Source: Pseudomonadota bacterium | GTDB lineage: Bacteria > Myxococcota > Polyangia > Polyangiales > Polyangiaceae | DNA: 8,278 nt | Direction of reading: 5' to 3' | Assembly: GCA_023419055.1 (NCBI GenBank) | Contig: JAEZYO010000079.1 | Span: forward strand, 1-8,278 | Shown here: positions 1 to 6,059 of the stretch, piece by piece | Position numbering within the stretch: position 1 is the first letter of the stretch | Layout of the letters: every line of letters starts with the position of its first letter | The notes under the pieces: model-generated | Told to the model about the DNA's origin: nothing | Database searches by the model: none | The model's input: only the letters and a program-made list of their open reading frames with translations | Program-made: the position numbers and the translations under genes

Positions 1-9
1 CTAGCCAAG

Positions 10-63
10 CCTCCTGGGAGCTTCAGAAGCATTGGTTCGTTCCCTGAAGAACCTCCCGGGAGG
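10..63. repeat. Long imperfect hairpin upstream of the first gene
   Basis: Positions 10-20 pair with 53-63 over 11 bp, with a single G-T wobble at 15/58. After a 3-nt bulge (50-52), positions 21-26 pair with 44-49 over 6 perfect bp, leaving a 17-nt loop (27-43). The right arm contains a 12-bp perfect palindrome (52-63, CCTCCCGGGAGG). Neither strand has a T-run next to it, so a classical intrinsic terminator is not supported. It could be the 3' end of an upstream transcript, a structured leader or a small RNA. The pairing is seen directly; the role is unknown. Confidence 0.5.
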
Positions 64-234
64 GGTCTGAAGAGCCGAGACAAGGCTTGCAGGGCTCTGA
101 GGAGGATCTCCGGCAAAGTCGAACGGCCATGCAAAGCTTCGAGGAGGCCGTCGCATCAGACGTGTGCCGATTTCTAGCAACCGGGAGCCGTCGAGAACCG
201 ATAAAGGTACGGCTACTCGCAGAGGGGAGCTTTC

Positions 235-1044
235 ATGACAGAGCCGTTGGTTTTGGACACAGAGTCGCGGTCGCGGGCGGCGTACCGGCGGCTTTTACCG
301 GCGCTCGAGGCCATCCCCGACGAGCAGGTTCAGATCGTCAATCTCGACGTGATGCGCACCATCACGACAGCGCTCGGTGTCCTGCCCGAGGTTCGAGCGT
401 TCGAAGCGAGGCTCCGCGCGCTGCCGGAGTTCGACGTCCGGTGTTTCGAGGAGCTCGAGGAGCGAGCGTTCGCCCTGTTTCGGGCCGAGGTGCTGCATCT
501 CGCGACGACGGAGCCAGAGGAGCCGATCGAGAAGCTCGTCGAGTTGAACCTCGAGGCTCGCGGGCAGCTGCTCGCGAGTCTACGCTCGCTCACGGCTCAC
601 GGCGTGATCCAGCGCGAGGTCGAGAGCTACCGCGCGCCGCAGCGCGGCCGACTGGGGCTCGCGAGTCACGTGGGCATGCTCGTCGTGATCCTGCGCGAAC
701 ACTGGGAGCTCGCGCAAGGCAAGACGCCGCTCACCCTCCAGCGGCTCGAGGAGTGTGACGAGCTCCAGTTTCAGCTGATGCGCGCGCTCGGCCTCCGCGA
801 GCAACGCGCGAACAACGTGAGCCGCACGACCTCGATCCGGATGCGCGCGTTCACGTGGCTCGTCCGGGCGTACACCGAGGTTCGACGAGCGATCTGCTAC
901 CTGCGCTTTCACCAGGGCGACGCGGACACGATCATTCCTTCGCTCTACGAGAAGCGAACGCGCCGGCGAAAGCGCGCGAGCGACCCTATCGCTCACTCTC
1001 CGCAATCGACCTTCGAGGCCCAGTCCGAGGCCGAGGCCGGATAA
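235..1044 (+). CDS. Hypothetical, predominantly alpha-helical protein (269 aa)
   Basis: I do not recognise this family. The start ATG at 235 has a good ribosome binding site, GGGGAG, ending 5 nt upstream. The protein has no signal peptide or hydrophobic segment long enough to span a membrane, so it is probably cytoplasmic. It is rich in Glu, Arg and Leu and looks helical throughout. The C-terminal part (about residues 190-245) is Arg-rich with a basic cluster, KRTRRRKR, near residues 240-247, which could contact nucleic acid or simply be a linker. The last 20 residues are Ser/Glu/Ala-rich and probably disordered. It converges on the HAD/rlmI unit with a 39-bp gap and seems monocistronic. The overlapping frames are Arg-rich shadows, and this frame has the expected G/C-biased third codon positions. 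No function is assigned. Confidence 0.8.
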   Translation: MTEPLVLDTESRSRAAYRRLLPALEAIPDEQVQIVNLDVMRTITTALGVLPEVRAFEARLRALPEFDVRCFEELEERAFALFRAEVLHLATTEPEEPIEKLVELNLEARGQLLASLRSLTAHGVIQREVESYRAPQRGRLGLASHVGMLVVILREHWELAQGKTPLTLQRLEECDELQFQLMRALGLREQRANNVSRTTSIRMRAFTWLVRAYTEVRRAICYLRFHQGDADTIIPSLYEKRTRRRKRASDPIAHSPQSTFEAQSEAEAG

Positions 1045-1083
1045 CGTTCCGCCGGGACGAGGGCGCGGCGTCAACTCGCGGCG

Positions 1084-1872
1084 TCAGCCCGGTTCGCGCC
1101 GGAGCGCCATCAGCGTCTCCGCGAGCTCGGCGAAGCCCGCCCCACGCTCGCGCGACGTGATGAAGCGCGGCCGCACCGTCAACCTGCCGCGGAGGTTCGC
1201 GACGCCCACGCTCGTCTGAAAGGCGGCGAAGCAGGCGGCGTCGTTCTCGCTGTCCCCCACGAAGGCGTAGCGCAGCCTGCCTTCGGTCGGGTCGAGGCCC
1301 GTCTTTCGGTGGAGGAGCCAGAGCGCGCCGGAAGCCTTATCGGCGCGATCGAAGCTCACGTGCAGGTGCACGCTCGAGCTCGTCGTGAAGGCGCCGTGGC
1401 GCCGCGCTTCGGCGCTCGCGGCCTCCACGATCTCGTGAGCCACCTTCCTGGTCTCGCCGATGTCGAAGGTGAAATCGCTGCGGCGCGCGCCCACGTCGCT
1501 CGCGGGGACGAGCTCCTCGAACTGGGCTCTCAGGAGCGCGACGAGCTCGCGCAAGCGCTCGTTACGAGAAGCGCGCTCGGCGGGTGGAATGCGATCGACC
1601 ACGACCAGATGTCCGCCGTCCTCCACGACGCCGATGGCGCCGTTCTCCGCGATGGCGCCGTCGACCGGCCACATGCGACCGAGGACCTCGGCCCAACCCG
1701 AGGGGCGCCCGGTGACGATGTAGAGCGCAAGGCCCGCCTCTTTCATGCGAAAGAGCGCGCGATACGTGGCTTCGGCGAGGCGCCCGTGATCGAGCACGGT
1801 GTCGTCGAGATCGAACAGGAGCCCGGTGAGTCTCCGTGCTTCGGCCGCGGTCAGCTTCGAGAGGGGGAGCAT
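1084..1872 (-). CDS. HAD-superfamily hydrolase, Cof/IIB sugar-phosphatase type (262 aa)
   Basis: A probable cytoplasmic phosphatase acting on a phosphorylated sugar or similar small metabolite. All four HAD motifs are visible: motif I DLDDT at residues 21-25 (Asp21 nucleophile, Asp23 acid/base), motif II in VTGR (53-56), a motif III Lys at about 179 (RADKASG), and motif IV GDSEND at 206-211, which would bind Mg2+. The ENGA at 76-79 and the large insert between motifs II and III (about 80-170) point to the type IIB cap found in Cof-like, mannosyl-3-phosphoglycerate and sucrose/trehalose phosphatases. Length is typical for that group. The exact substrate cannot be read from sequence. The ATG lies one nucleotide after the rlmI stop (TGA-C-ATG) with no convincing Shine-Dalgarno, so translation probably depends on termination-reinitiation from rlmI. 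The gene ends 39 bp from the convergent upstream gene. Confidence 0.88.
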   Translation of the reverse strand: MLPLSKLTAAEARRLTGLLFDLDDTVLDHGRLAEATYRALFRMKEAGLALYIVTGRPSGWAEVLGRMWPVDGAIAENGAIGVVEDGGHLVVVDRIPPAERASRNERLRELVALLRAQFEELVPASDVGARRSDFTFDIGETRKVAHEIVEAASAEARRHGAFTTSSSVHLHVSFDRADKASGALWLLHRKTGLDPTEGRLRYAFVGDSENDAACFAAFQTSVGVANLRGRLTVRPRFITSRERGAGFAELAETLMALRREPG

Positions 1873-1873
1873 G

Positions 1874-3061
1874 TCAGAGGCTCGAGATTTCGGCGATGAT
1901 CGAGGTCAGGTAGAGCCCCTCGGGGAAAGCCGCGGGCACCGGGTGGTCGGGTCCCTGGTACCAGCGTTCGAGCACCGTGGCGCGCGCGCCGATGTCTCGA
2001 GCACCAAGAGCGAGCGCGCGCCCGAGCTCGGTCAGGCCCACCGCAGCGGAGCAGGAGCAGAGCACCAGCAACCCTCCGGGGCGAGTGGCGCGGGCTCCGG
2101 CTCCCGCCAGGCGCCGCAGGTTGTCTTGCGCGCGACCGCGGGCGCCGCGATTGGGCGCGAGCTTCGGCGGGTCGCAGATCACCAGATCGTAGCCGCCCTT
2201 CCGCCCGGCGTGGCTCAACATCTCGTGAGCGTCACCGCGCTCGAAGCTCACGCGATCCGAAAAGCCGTTCGCCGCGGCGGCTTCCGCGCCGACCTCGACC
2301 GCGAGGGCGCTCGAATCGATCGCTTCGACCCGGCGCGCGCCACCGCGGGCTGCTGCGAGCGAGATGGCGCCCACGTAGCAGAAGGCGTCCAGGACCTCCC
2401 GCCCCTTCGACAGCTCCTCGATCCTTGCGCGAAGCGGCCGCTGATCCACGTAAAAACCCGTCTTTTGCCCGAGCTCGAGCGGGATGCGGAATTTGATGCC
2501 CCGCTCCTGGAACTCGAAGGCGTCGAGCGTCGTGTCCCCGCGGATCACTCCGCTGCGCGGTTCGAAGCCTTCACTCTCGGCGGAACGACGCGCGGTGCGA
2601 TCGACGATGGCGCGCGGAGCCATCTTGCCGAGCGCGTCCAGGATCAGCCCCTCGCGGCGCTTCATGCCGATGGTCCCGAACTGGACGCACAGCACGTTGC
2701 CGAGGAGGTCGACGACGAGCCCGGGGAGGTCGTCCCCCTCGGCGTGGACCAGGCGCACGGCGTCGGTATCCCGACTCGGGAGCCCGAACTCGCGACGGCG
2801 CTCGATGGCGCGCTGGAGGCGATCGTTGATCAGCTGAGCGTCGATCCGTCGCCCGGGGTCGCGCGTGTAAATGCGCACGGGGATCGCGGACCCTGGGGAG
2901 TAGAGCCCACGACCGAGCGAGTTACCTCGGCTGTCCTTGACGTCGACCTCGTCACCCGGTTGAGCGCCACCTTCCACCCGCTCGATGGCCTGCGCGAATA
3001 CCCAAGGGTGCCCAGCCCAGATCGGCTGAACATGGCCGGCTTTGACGACGACGACGCCCAC
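1874..3061 (-). CDS. rlmI: RlmI-type class I SAM-dependent 23S rRNA (cytosine-C5) methyltransferase
   Basis: It resembles E. coli RlmI (m5C1962 of 23S rRNA) end to end and has almost the same length (395 aa). The N-terminal PUA-like RNA-binding domain covers about residues 2-70 (HPWVF at 18-22, RGLYSPGS at 51-58). A central domain ends in TGFYVDQR (201-208). The Rossmann methyltransferase domain has motif I around 225-250 (DAFCYVGA), motif IV DPPK (297-300) and motif VI LCSCS (334-338), where Cys337 of the SCS is the expected catalytic cysteine. The C-terminus has DHP (372-374) and PEGLYL (380-385), as in E. coli. The start is GTG with GGGGGTG upstream. One oddity is that the Y-K-D-x-N segment of E. 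coli RlmI after motif IV reads L-R-R-L-A here (315-319). The target nucleotide is inferred from the family. It is first gene of a unit with the HAD hydrolase. Confidence 0.9.
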   Translation of the reverse strand: MGVVVVKAGHVQPIWAGHPWVFAQAIERVEGGAQPGDEVDVKDSRGNSLGRGLYSPGSAIPVRIYTRDPGRRIDAQLINDRLQRAIERRREFGLPSRDTDAVRLVHAEGDDLPGLVVDLLGNVLCVQFGTIGMKRREGLILDALGKMAPRAIVDRTARRSAESEGFEPRSGVIRGDTTLDAFEFQERGIKFRIPLELGQKTGFYVDQRPLRARIEELSKGREVLDAFCYVGAISLAAARGGARRVEAIDSSALAVEVGAEAAAANGFSDRVSFERGDAHEMLSHAGRKGGYDLVICDPPKLAPNRGARGRAQDNLRRLAGAGARATRPGGLLVLCSCSAAVGLTELGRALALGARDIGARATVLERWYQGPDHPVPAAFPEGLYLTSIIAEISSL

Positions 3062-3178
3062 AGCGCACCCCCGATACCACGGCTCGGGGAGATCCGGTCC
3101 TCCTACCTTGTGGTCGAGTCGTGTGGTTTCGGCTTCTCCCCAGCTGTTAACGGTCCTTTACGGCGGAGGAGGGAGCCC

Positions 3179-3198
3179 CACAAATTCCCGCACAAATT
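3179..3198 (+). repeat. 8-bp direct repeat CACAAATT x2 upstream of the sigma-54 promoter
   Basis: CACAAATT occurs at 3179-3186 and 3191-3198, 12 bp apart start to start. These are AT-rich islands in GC-rich DNA, ending 13 bp before the -24 element. The spacing of about one helical turn suggests a dimeric protein binding site, perhaps an activator or a repressor of one of the divergent genes. Seen directly; function is inference. Confidence 0.35.
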
Positions 3199-3211
3199 GG
3201 CCCGTGGCGCG

Positions 3212-3227
3212 TGGCACCGCGGTTGCT
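3212..3227 (+). promoter_or_regulatory. Sigma-54 (RpoN) -24/-12 promoter of the outer-membrane protein gene
   Basis: The sequence TGGCAC-CGCGG-TTGCT matches the sigma-54 consensus TGGCACG-N4-TTGCW except for one base, with the invariant GG and GC exactly 10 bp apart. The predicted transcription start is about 3237, giving a leader of under 30 nt before the ATG at 3265; a GGAG sits at 3252-3255. Sigma-54 promoters need an ATP-dependent enhancer-binding protein, so expression should be conditional. A near-identical element precedes the lipoprotein gene at 6312. Confidence 0.72.
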
Positions 3228-3264
3228 ACCCTGAGCCACCGAGCCCGTTCTGGAGCCCCTGCCC

Positions 3265-4083
3265 ATGCGCTTCCGCTGTCTCGTTGCCGCGTCCGCCCTG
3301 GTTCTCGTGCCGTCCGTCGCCCTGGCGGAGTGTCCCGAAGGGGACTGGTTCTGCGAGGAGTCGGGCGCGCCTGCCGACTCACCCGATGTCCCGCCCGAGT
3401 ACGAATCGTCCTCGAGCGAGGCGCCGACTACCGAGGGGCCTGCTGGAAAAGAGGGGCCACCGGTCGTGGTCTACACCCCGAAGGGTGCTCCCCCGCCGAG
3501 CCGCGTGATCGTGGTGGAGAAGCCGGAGCCGAAGCCTCCCAAGCCTCGCCGTATCAAGGAGTGGGGCTTCAACCTGCACCTCACGGCGGCGCTGCTCGGT
3601 GACGATCCGAAGGCCGACGACGACGCCGGGATGGGCGGCGTCGGGCTCGCGTTCCGGTACCGGCCTGCGCGGATGTTCGCGCTCGAGGGCGGCCTGGAGC
3701 TGCTCGGCGGCACCGACTGGAACGGCTTCGAGCGCAACGAGACCGCGTTCCTCGCCAACGCGATCGTCTTCTTCAACCCGCGCGATCGCTTCCAGGTCTA
3801 CTGGCTCGGCGGCTTCGGCGGGAGCCGCGCGCACGTTCAGATCGAGGACGAGACCGGCAACTTCGAAGAACAATACTCTTACTTCGGCGTTCAGACCGGC
3901 ATCGGCGTGGAGGCGCGCGTCAGCAAGAAGGTCGCGCTTGGCGCTGATTTGATAGGTTTTCTGCGGGGTCGCACCGACGTGCGCGCCAACTCACGGCCGG
4001 AGTTCGTGGACCCCGAGACGCACCAGGCGACCAACGCGTCCGGCGGCGGCCTCCTGCGCGGCGGCGTGACGTTCTACTGGTGA
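3265..4083 (+). CDS. Outer-membrane beta-barrel protein with signal peptide (272 aa)
   Basis: Predicted secreted outer-membrane protein. Residues 1-21 form a Sec signal peptide: MRFR, a hydrophobic core, then an ALA cleavage site before Glu22. Residues 22-98 are a low-complexity Pro/Glu/Ser/Lys-rich stretch that is probably disordered, with Cys23 and Cys30 available for a disulfide. From about 99 to the C-terminus there are alternating amphipathic strands rich in Gly and aromatics (WGFNLHLTA, GVGLAFRY, FALEGGLELL, FQVYWLGGFGG, YFGVQTGIGVEA, VALGADLIGFL, GGVTFYW), consistent with a small barrel of about eight strands. The chain ends in Trp, as many outer-membrane barrels end in Phe or Trp. The specific function is not recognisable; channel, adhesin or structural roles are all possible. 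It is monocistronic, with a sigma-54 promoter just upstream and an inverted repeat 38 bp downstream. Confidence 0.85.
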   Translation: MRFRCLVAASALVLVPSVALAECPEGDWFCEESGAPADSPDVPPEYESSSSEAPTTEGPAGKEGPPVVVYTPKGAPPPSRVIVVEKPEPKPPKPRRIKEWGFNLHLTAALLGDDPKADDDAGMGGVGLAFRYRPARMFALEGGLELLGGTDWNGFERNETAFLANAIVFFNPRDRFQVYWLGGFGGSRAHVQIEDETGNFEEQYSYFGVQTGIGVEARVSKKVALGADLIGFLRGRTDVRANSRPEFVDPETHQATNASGGGLLRGGVTFYW

Positions 4084-4120
4084 CCCGCGCTCGCGCACGT
4101 CTTCACGAGCACAAAAGCAC

Positions 4121-4155
4121 TGTCCCCGGCGCTCTCTGACGAGAAGCCGGGGACA
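4121..4155. terminator. Inverted repeat between convergent genes, probable bidirectional terminator
   Basis: TGTCCCCGGC (4121-4130) and GCCGGGGACA (4146-4155) are perfect 10-bp complements. Inside, TCTC (4133-4136) pairs with GAGA (4141-4144) around a TGAC loop. It sits between the stop of the outer-membrane protein (4083) and the stop of the HU gene (4181). Reading on the minus strand the stem is followed by GTGCTTTTGTGC, a short T-run, so it fits termination of the HU gene best and may also serve the rightward transcript. Confidence 0.65.
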
Positions 4156-4180
4156 ACACCCGTTCCGGAAGCGCGAAGGC

Positions 4181-4492
4181 TTACTGGACGAGATCCTTGA
4201 GCGCCTTCAAGGCGGTGGCGCGCACCTTCTTGCTGGCGGGCTTGGCCGGGATCGTGATCGGCTCCTTCGTGAACGGGTTGATGCCCTGACGCTCCTTGGT
4301 CGCCGGCTTCTTGACGACGCGGAGCTTCACGAGGCCCGGAACCACGAACTCGCCGGGGCCGCGCGAGGAGAGCTGCTTGCGGATGAGCTCGGAGAGCCCC
4401 TCGAACACGCGGCTCACGCTCTTCTTGTCCAGGTCGGTTGCGTTCGCGAGCTCAGCAATCACCTGAGCCTTGGTAAGTCTTTTGCCTGCCAT
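4181..4492 (-). CDS. HU-family nucleoid DNA-binding protein (103 aa)
   Basis: A bacterial histone-like protein of the HU/IHF fold, which dimerises and bends DNA non-specifically. The N-terminal helical dimerisation part is clear (LTKAQVIAELA at 6-16, then a Ser/Arg-rich helix to about 42). It is followed by the beta-saddle (PGEFVVPGLVKLRVVKK). The DNA-intercalating arm reads GINPFTKEPITIPAK at about 70-84, in place of the common GRNPxTGExIxI form. The C-terminal helix carries KVRATALKALKDLV. Extra Lys residues give a strongly basic protein. Length is slightly over the usual 90 aa. The ATG at 4492 has AGGAG 7 nt upstream (4500-4504). The gene stands alone with a long upstream region, and codon bias is strong as expected for an abundant protein. 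HU is favoured over IHF, but a species-specific paralogue is possible. Confidence 0.9.
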   Translation of the reverse strand: MAGKRLTKAQVIAELANATDLDKKSVSRVFEGLSELIRKQLSSRGPGEFVVPGLVKLRVVKKPATKERQGINPFTKEPITIPAKPASKKVRATALKALKDLVQ

Positions 4493-4601
4493 TTGCGTTC
4501 TCCTGTTCTAAAAGTCTGCGCTTTTGTCGCCGAGTCCTGCATTCCCGGTAGTCGCAGGTCCGTTTTGTCGGCGGATCCACTTCGACCAACCAGGCACGCG
4601 A

Positions 4602-4631
4602 CGGATATCAGGCTTGTCCATGGGGTTTCAA
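4602..4631 (-). promoter_or_regulatory. Candidate sigma-70 type promoter of the HU gene
   Basis: On the minus strand, TTGAAA (4626-4631) lies 18 bp from TATCCG (4602-4607), with a TG one base before the -10, an extended -10 form. This would give a leader of about 100 nt. The -35 is good, the -10 weak; the call is tentative. Confidence 0.35.
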
Positions 4632-4657
4632 GAAGAAAAGCAGCAAATGAAGCGTTA

Positions 4658-4674
4658 TTCCCGGCGGTCGGGAA
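4658..4674. repeat. Inverted repeat TTCCCG-N5-CGGGAA
   Basis: A perfect 6-bp inverted repeat with a 5-bp spacer, about 27 bp upstream of the candidate HU -35. Its position suits an operator for HU control or a weak hairpin at the end of the ybeY transcript. Seen directly; role unknown. Confidence 0.35.
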
Positions 4675-4750
4675 AGGGTGCCGACCCGACTGGCTTCGGT
4701 CAGGGGGGTTTGGGCACCGCGTGGCCTCCATTCCCTTGTTCCATGCTGGA

Positions 4751-4790
4751 GCGCTGACCGGCTCCTGCAGGAGCACGCTTTTCTCAGCGC
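4751..4790. repeat. Nested hairpin with palindromic core, possible terminator
   Basis: The outer arms GCGCTGA (4751-4757) and TCAGCGC (4784-4790) are perfect complements. Between them is the 14-bp palindrome GCTCCTGCAGGAGC (4761-4774), able to form a 5-bp stem with a TGCA loop. On the plus strand the inner stem is followed by ACGCTTTTC. It lies 48 bp past the ybeY stop, so it may end that transcript, although no T-run follows the outer stem on the minus strand. Confidence 0.4.
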
Positions 4791-4837
4791 CCCCGCAGGC
4801 TTAGCTCATCACCTTGGAAGCTCTTTCCAGGGCAATT

Positions 4838-5353
4838 TCAGCGCTTCTTGGCTCTCGGGCGCTGCTTCGAGCGGCGCGAAACGGGGGCCTTGCGCCTCGA
4901 AATCGGCGGGGCGTCGGGGAGCGGTGCCGCACGGACGAGGCGGCGGGTCGCAGCCACCATGACCCGCTTTTCTTCGGGCTCCCCGTGATCGTGGCCGAGG
5001 AGATGGAGGAGCCCGTGCGCGAGGAGGAAGCGCACCTCTTCGAGGAGTGGTCGTCCGCGGCCGCGAGCCTGGCGCTCGGCGGTATCGAGCGAAATAACGA
5101 CGTCTCCGAGCAGGCGCGGAGAATCGGAGCTCGAGGGATCTTCGTCGAGCGGGAACGAGAGCACGTCGGTCGGCTTGTCCTTGTTCCGGTGCTCGCGGTT
5201 CAACACCTGAATCTGGCGGTCGTCGGTCAAGAGGACGCTGAGCTCGGCGTCCTCGAGCCCGAGCGACGCGAGCATGGCGTCTCCGAGCGCTCGCACGGTG
5301 TGACTCGAGAGCGCGGGAGAGCGCGGTGCTCTGCGGAGGACTTGGGTCGTCAC
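4838..5353 (-). CDS. ybeY: Endoribonuclease YbeY, rRNA maturation factor (171 aa)
   Basis: A zinc-dependent single-strand endoribonuclease that takes part in 16S rRNA 3'-end maturation and ribosome quality control. The family signature HGLLHLLGHDH is present at residues 113-123, giving the three zinc-binding histidines His113, His117 and His123. Also conserved are NKDKPTDVLSFP (57-68) and LLGDVVIS (81-88). I chose the GTG at 5353 because family proteins begin about this far before the first conserved block. The residues encoded upstream, back to a TTG at 5425, do not look like protein of this family. A GGGGAA at 5357-5362 precedes this GTG but at short spacing. The C-terminus has a Pro/Arg/Lys-rich tail (about 150-171) beyond the usual end, perhaps RNA-binding. 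The common partner gene phoH is not beside it. It diverges from the membrane-protein gene at 5460. Confidence 0.9.
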   Translation of the reverse strand: MTTQVLRRAPRSPALSSHTVRALGDAMLASLGLEDAELSVLLTDDRQIQVLNREHRNKDKPTDVLSFPLDEDPSSSDSPRLLGDVVISLDTAERQARGRGRPLLEEVRFLLAHGLLHLLGHDHGEPEEKRVMVAATRRLVRAAPLPDAPPISRRKAPVSRRSKQRPRAKKR

Positions 5354-5459
5354 GGGTTCCCCGTACAACGAGCGCCGAGAGCGGCAAATCACGAACTTTT
5401 CAGTAAACCCGTGGCGACTTTCCAAGGATTCGTCACGGCGCTACGTTCCATAACGTTGA

Positions 5460-6032
5460 ATGGCTCGTCCCTCGCGCCCTCCTGGTTTCGACATGACGTA
5501 TCGGCCGGACGAGACCGTCTTCGGCCCGCCGTTCGTGGTCCGCATCCCCTCGTTCCTGTACCTGGCGCTGGCCGTCGCGGCGGTCGTGATCGTCATGCTC
5601 GCGGAGCGCAGCGAGCCGGGGAGCTTTCTCTACGTGCACGTGCTCGAGCGCGGCGTAAAAGGCGTAATTAGCGCTCAAACGGTCGCGATCGTGATTTCTG
5701 TCGGGGCGATCGCCTCGATCATCCAGAGCAGCATGCGCGGCGTCCGCATCCGGGGCGACGGCGTGGAATACCGGGACATGGTCACGATCGGCATCCCGCG
5801 CGTGAAGCGCGTGCGCTGGGCGCAGATGGACTGCATCGTGCTCGATCTCCCGCAGACCATCGCGATCGATCTCTGGGACGGCACGCGCGCGTATTTGCCC
5901 GTCGTCAACGATCGCGCGCTGCTCTCGGCGACGCTCGAGAAGGTCGCGGCGGCTCGCGCCATCCCGGTGCGCGGCGGCGCGGGGCTCGACGAAATCCCGG
6001 AGAGCGCCGAGGACGAGCTCGAAGAGGCCTGA
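5460..6032 (+). CDS. Two-helix membrane protein with PH-like domain (190 aa)
   Basis: Unrecognised family. Hydrophobic segments at about 30-47 (SFLYLALAVAAVVIVML) and 72-89 (AQTVAIVISVGAIASII) should form a helical hairpin in the inner membrane. The following part, about 93-170, reads GVRIRGDGVEYRDM...GIPRVKRVRWAQMDCIVLD and then IAIDLWDGTRAYLPV. The pattern of beta strands ending in a helix (ALLSATLEKVAAA) resembles bacterial PH-like domains, which often follow two membrane helices. That assignment is an inference from pattern only. The last 15 residues are acidic. The start is uncertain: ATG 5460 and ATG 5493 (Met12) both lack a clear Shine-Dalgarno, and Met12 would give a 179-aa protein with both helices. 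It is transcribed away from ybeY and converges on the lipoprotein gene. Confidence 0.78.
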   Translation: MARPSRPPGFDMTYRPDETVFGPPFVVRIPSFLYLALAVAAVVIVMLAERSEPGSFLYVHVLERGVKGVISAQTVAIVISVGAIASIIQSSMRGVRIRGDGVEYRDMVTIGIPRVKRVRWAQMDCIVLDLPQTIAIDLWDGTRAYLPVVNDRALLSATLEKVAAARAIPVRGGAGLDEIPESAEDELEEA

Positions 6033-6034
6033 GG

Positions 6035-6059
6035 AGCGCCCTCCCCCCCTCGGGGCGCT
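6035..6059. terminator. Short inverted repeat between convergent genes
   Basis: AGCGCCC (6035-6041) and GGGCGCT (6053-6059) form a 7-bp stem with an 11-nt C-rich loop. It lies immediately after the membrane-protein stop (6032) and overlaps the lipoprotein stop codon (6058-6060). Its position suits a shared terminator, but there is no T-run, so strength is doubtful. Confidence 0.4.

Larger units (their letters stand above)
4493..4837. other. 345-bp gene-free region between ybeY and the HU gene, with several inverted and direct repeats
   Basis: I find no convincing gene here; short open frames lack ribosome sites and protein-like composition. It does contain structure. TTTTGTCG occurs at 4522-4529 and 4563-4570 (read CGACAAAA in the HU leader), flanking CCTGC/GCAGG arms at 4536-4540 and 4554-4558. 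TTCCCG/CGGGAA arms occur at 4658-4663 and 4669-4674. GGTGCC/GGCACC arms lie at 4677-4682 and 4713-4718, and a nested hairpin at 4751-4790. This may combine the 3' end of the ybeY transcript, the HU promoter and a long HU leader, or a small RNA. Confidence 0.5.

Noticed and set aside
87..758. 223-aa open frame on the plus strand overlapping the first gene
   Set aside because: Arg-rich, low-complexity translation typical of an off-frame shadow in GC-rich DNA; the 235-1044 frame has a good ribosome site and normal composition.
580..1074. 164-aa minus-strand frame opposite the first gene
   Set aside because: Repetitive Leu/Arg/Glu composition, no motif, and mirrors codon periodicity of the plus-strand gene.
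1064..1086. 10-bp direct repeat CGCGGCGTCA x2 around the HAD stop codon
   Set aside because: Short, GC-simple and partly coding; no evidence that it is more than chance.
1799..3508. 569-aa open frame antisense to rlmI
   Set aside because: rlmI on the opposite strand has clear family motifs along its whole length; the long antisense frame is a by-product of GC-rich codon use.
5354..5425. Extension of YbeY to the TTG at 5425
   Set aside because: Would add 24 residues not matching the family and starts at a weak codon without a Shine-Dalgarno; GTG 5353 fits the family length better.
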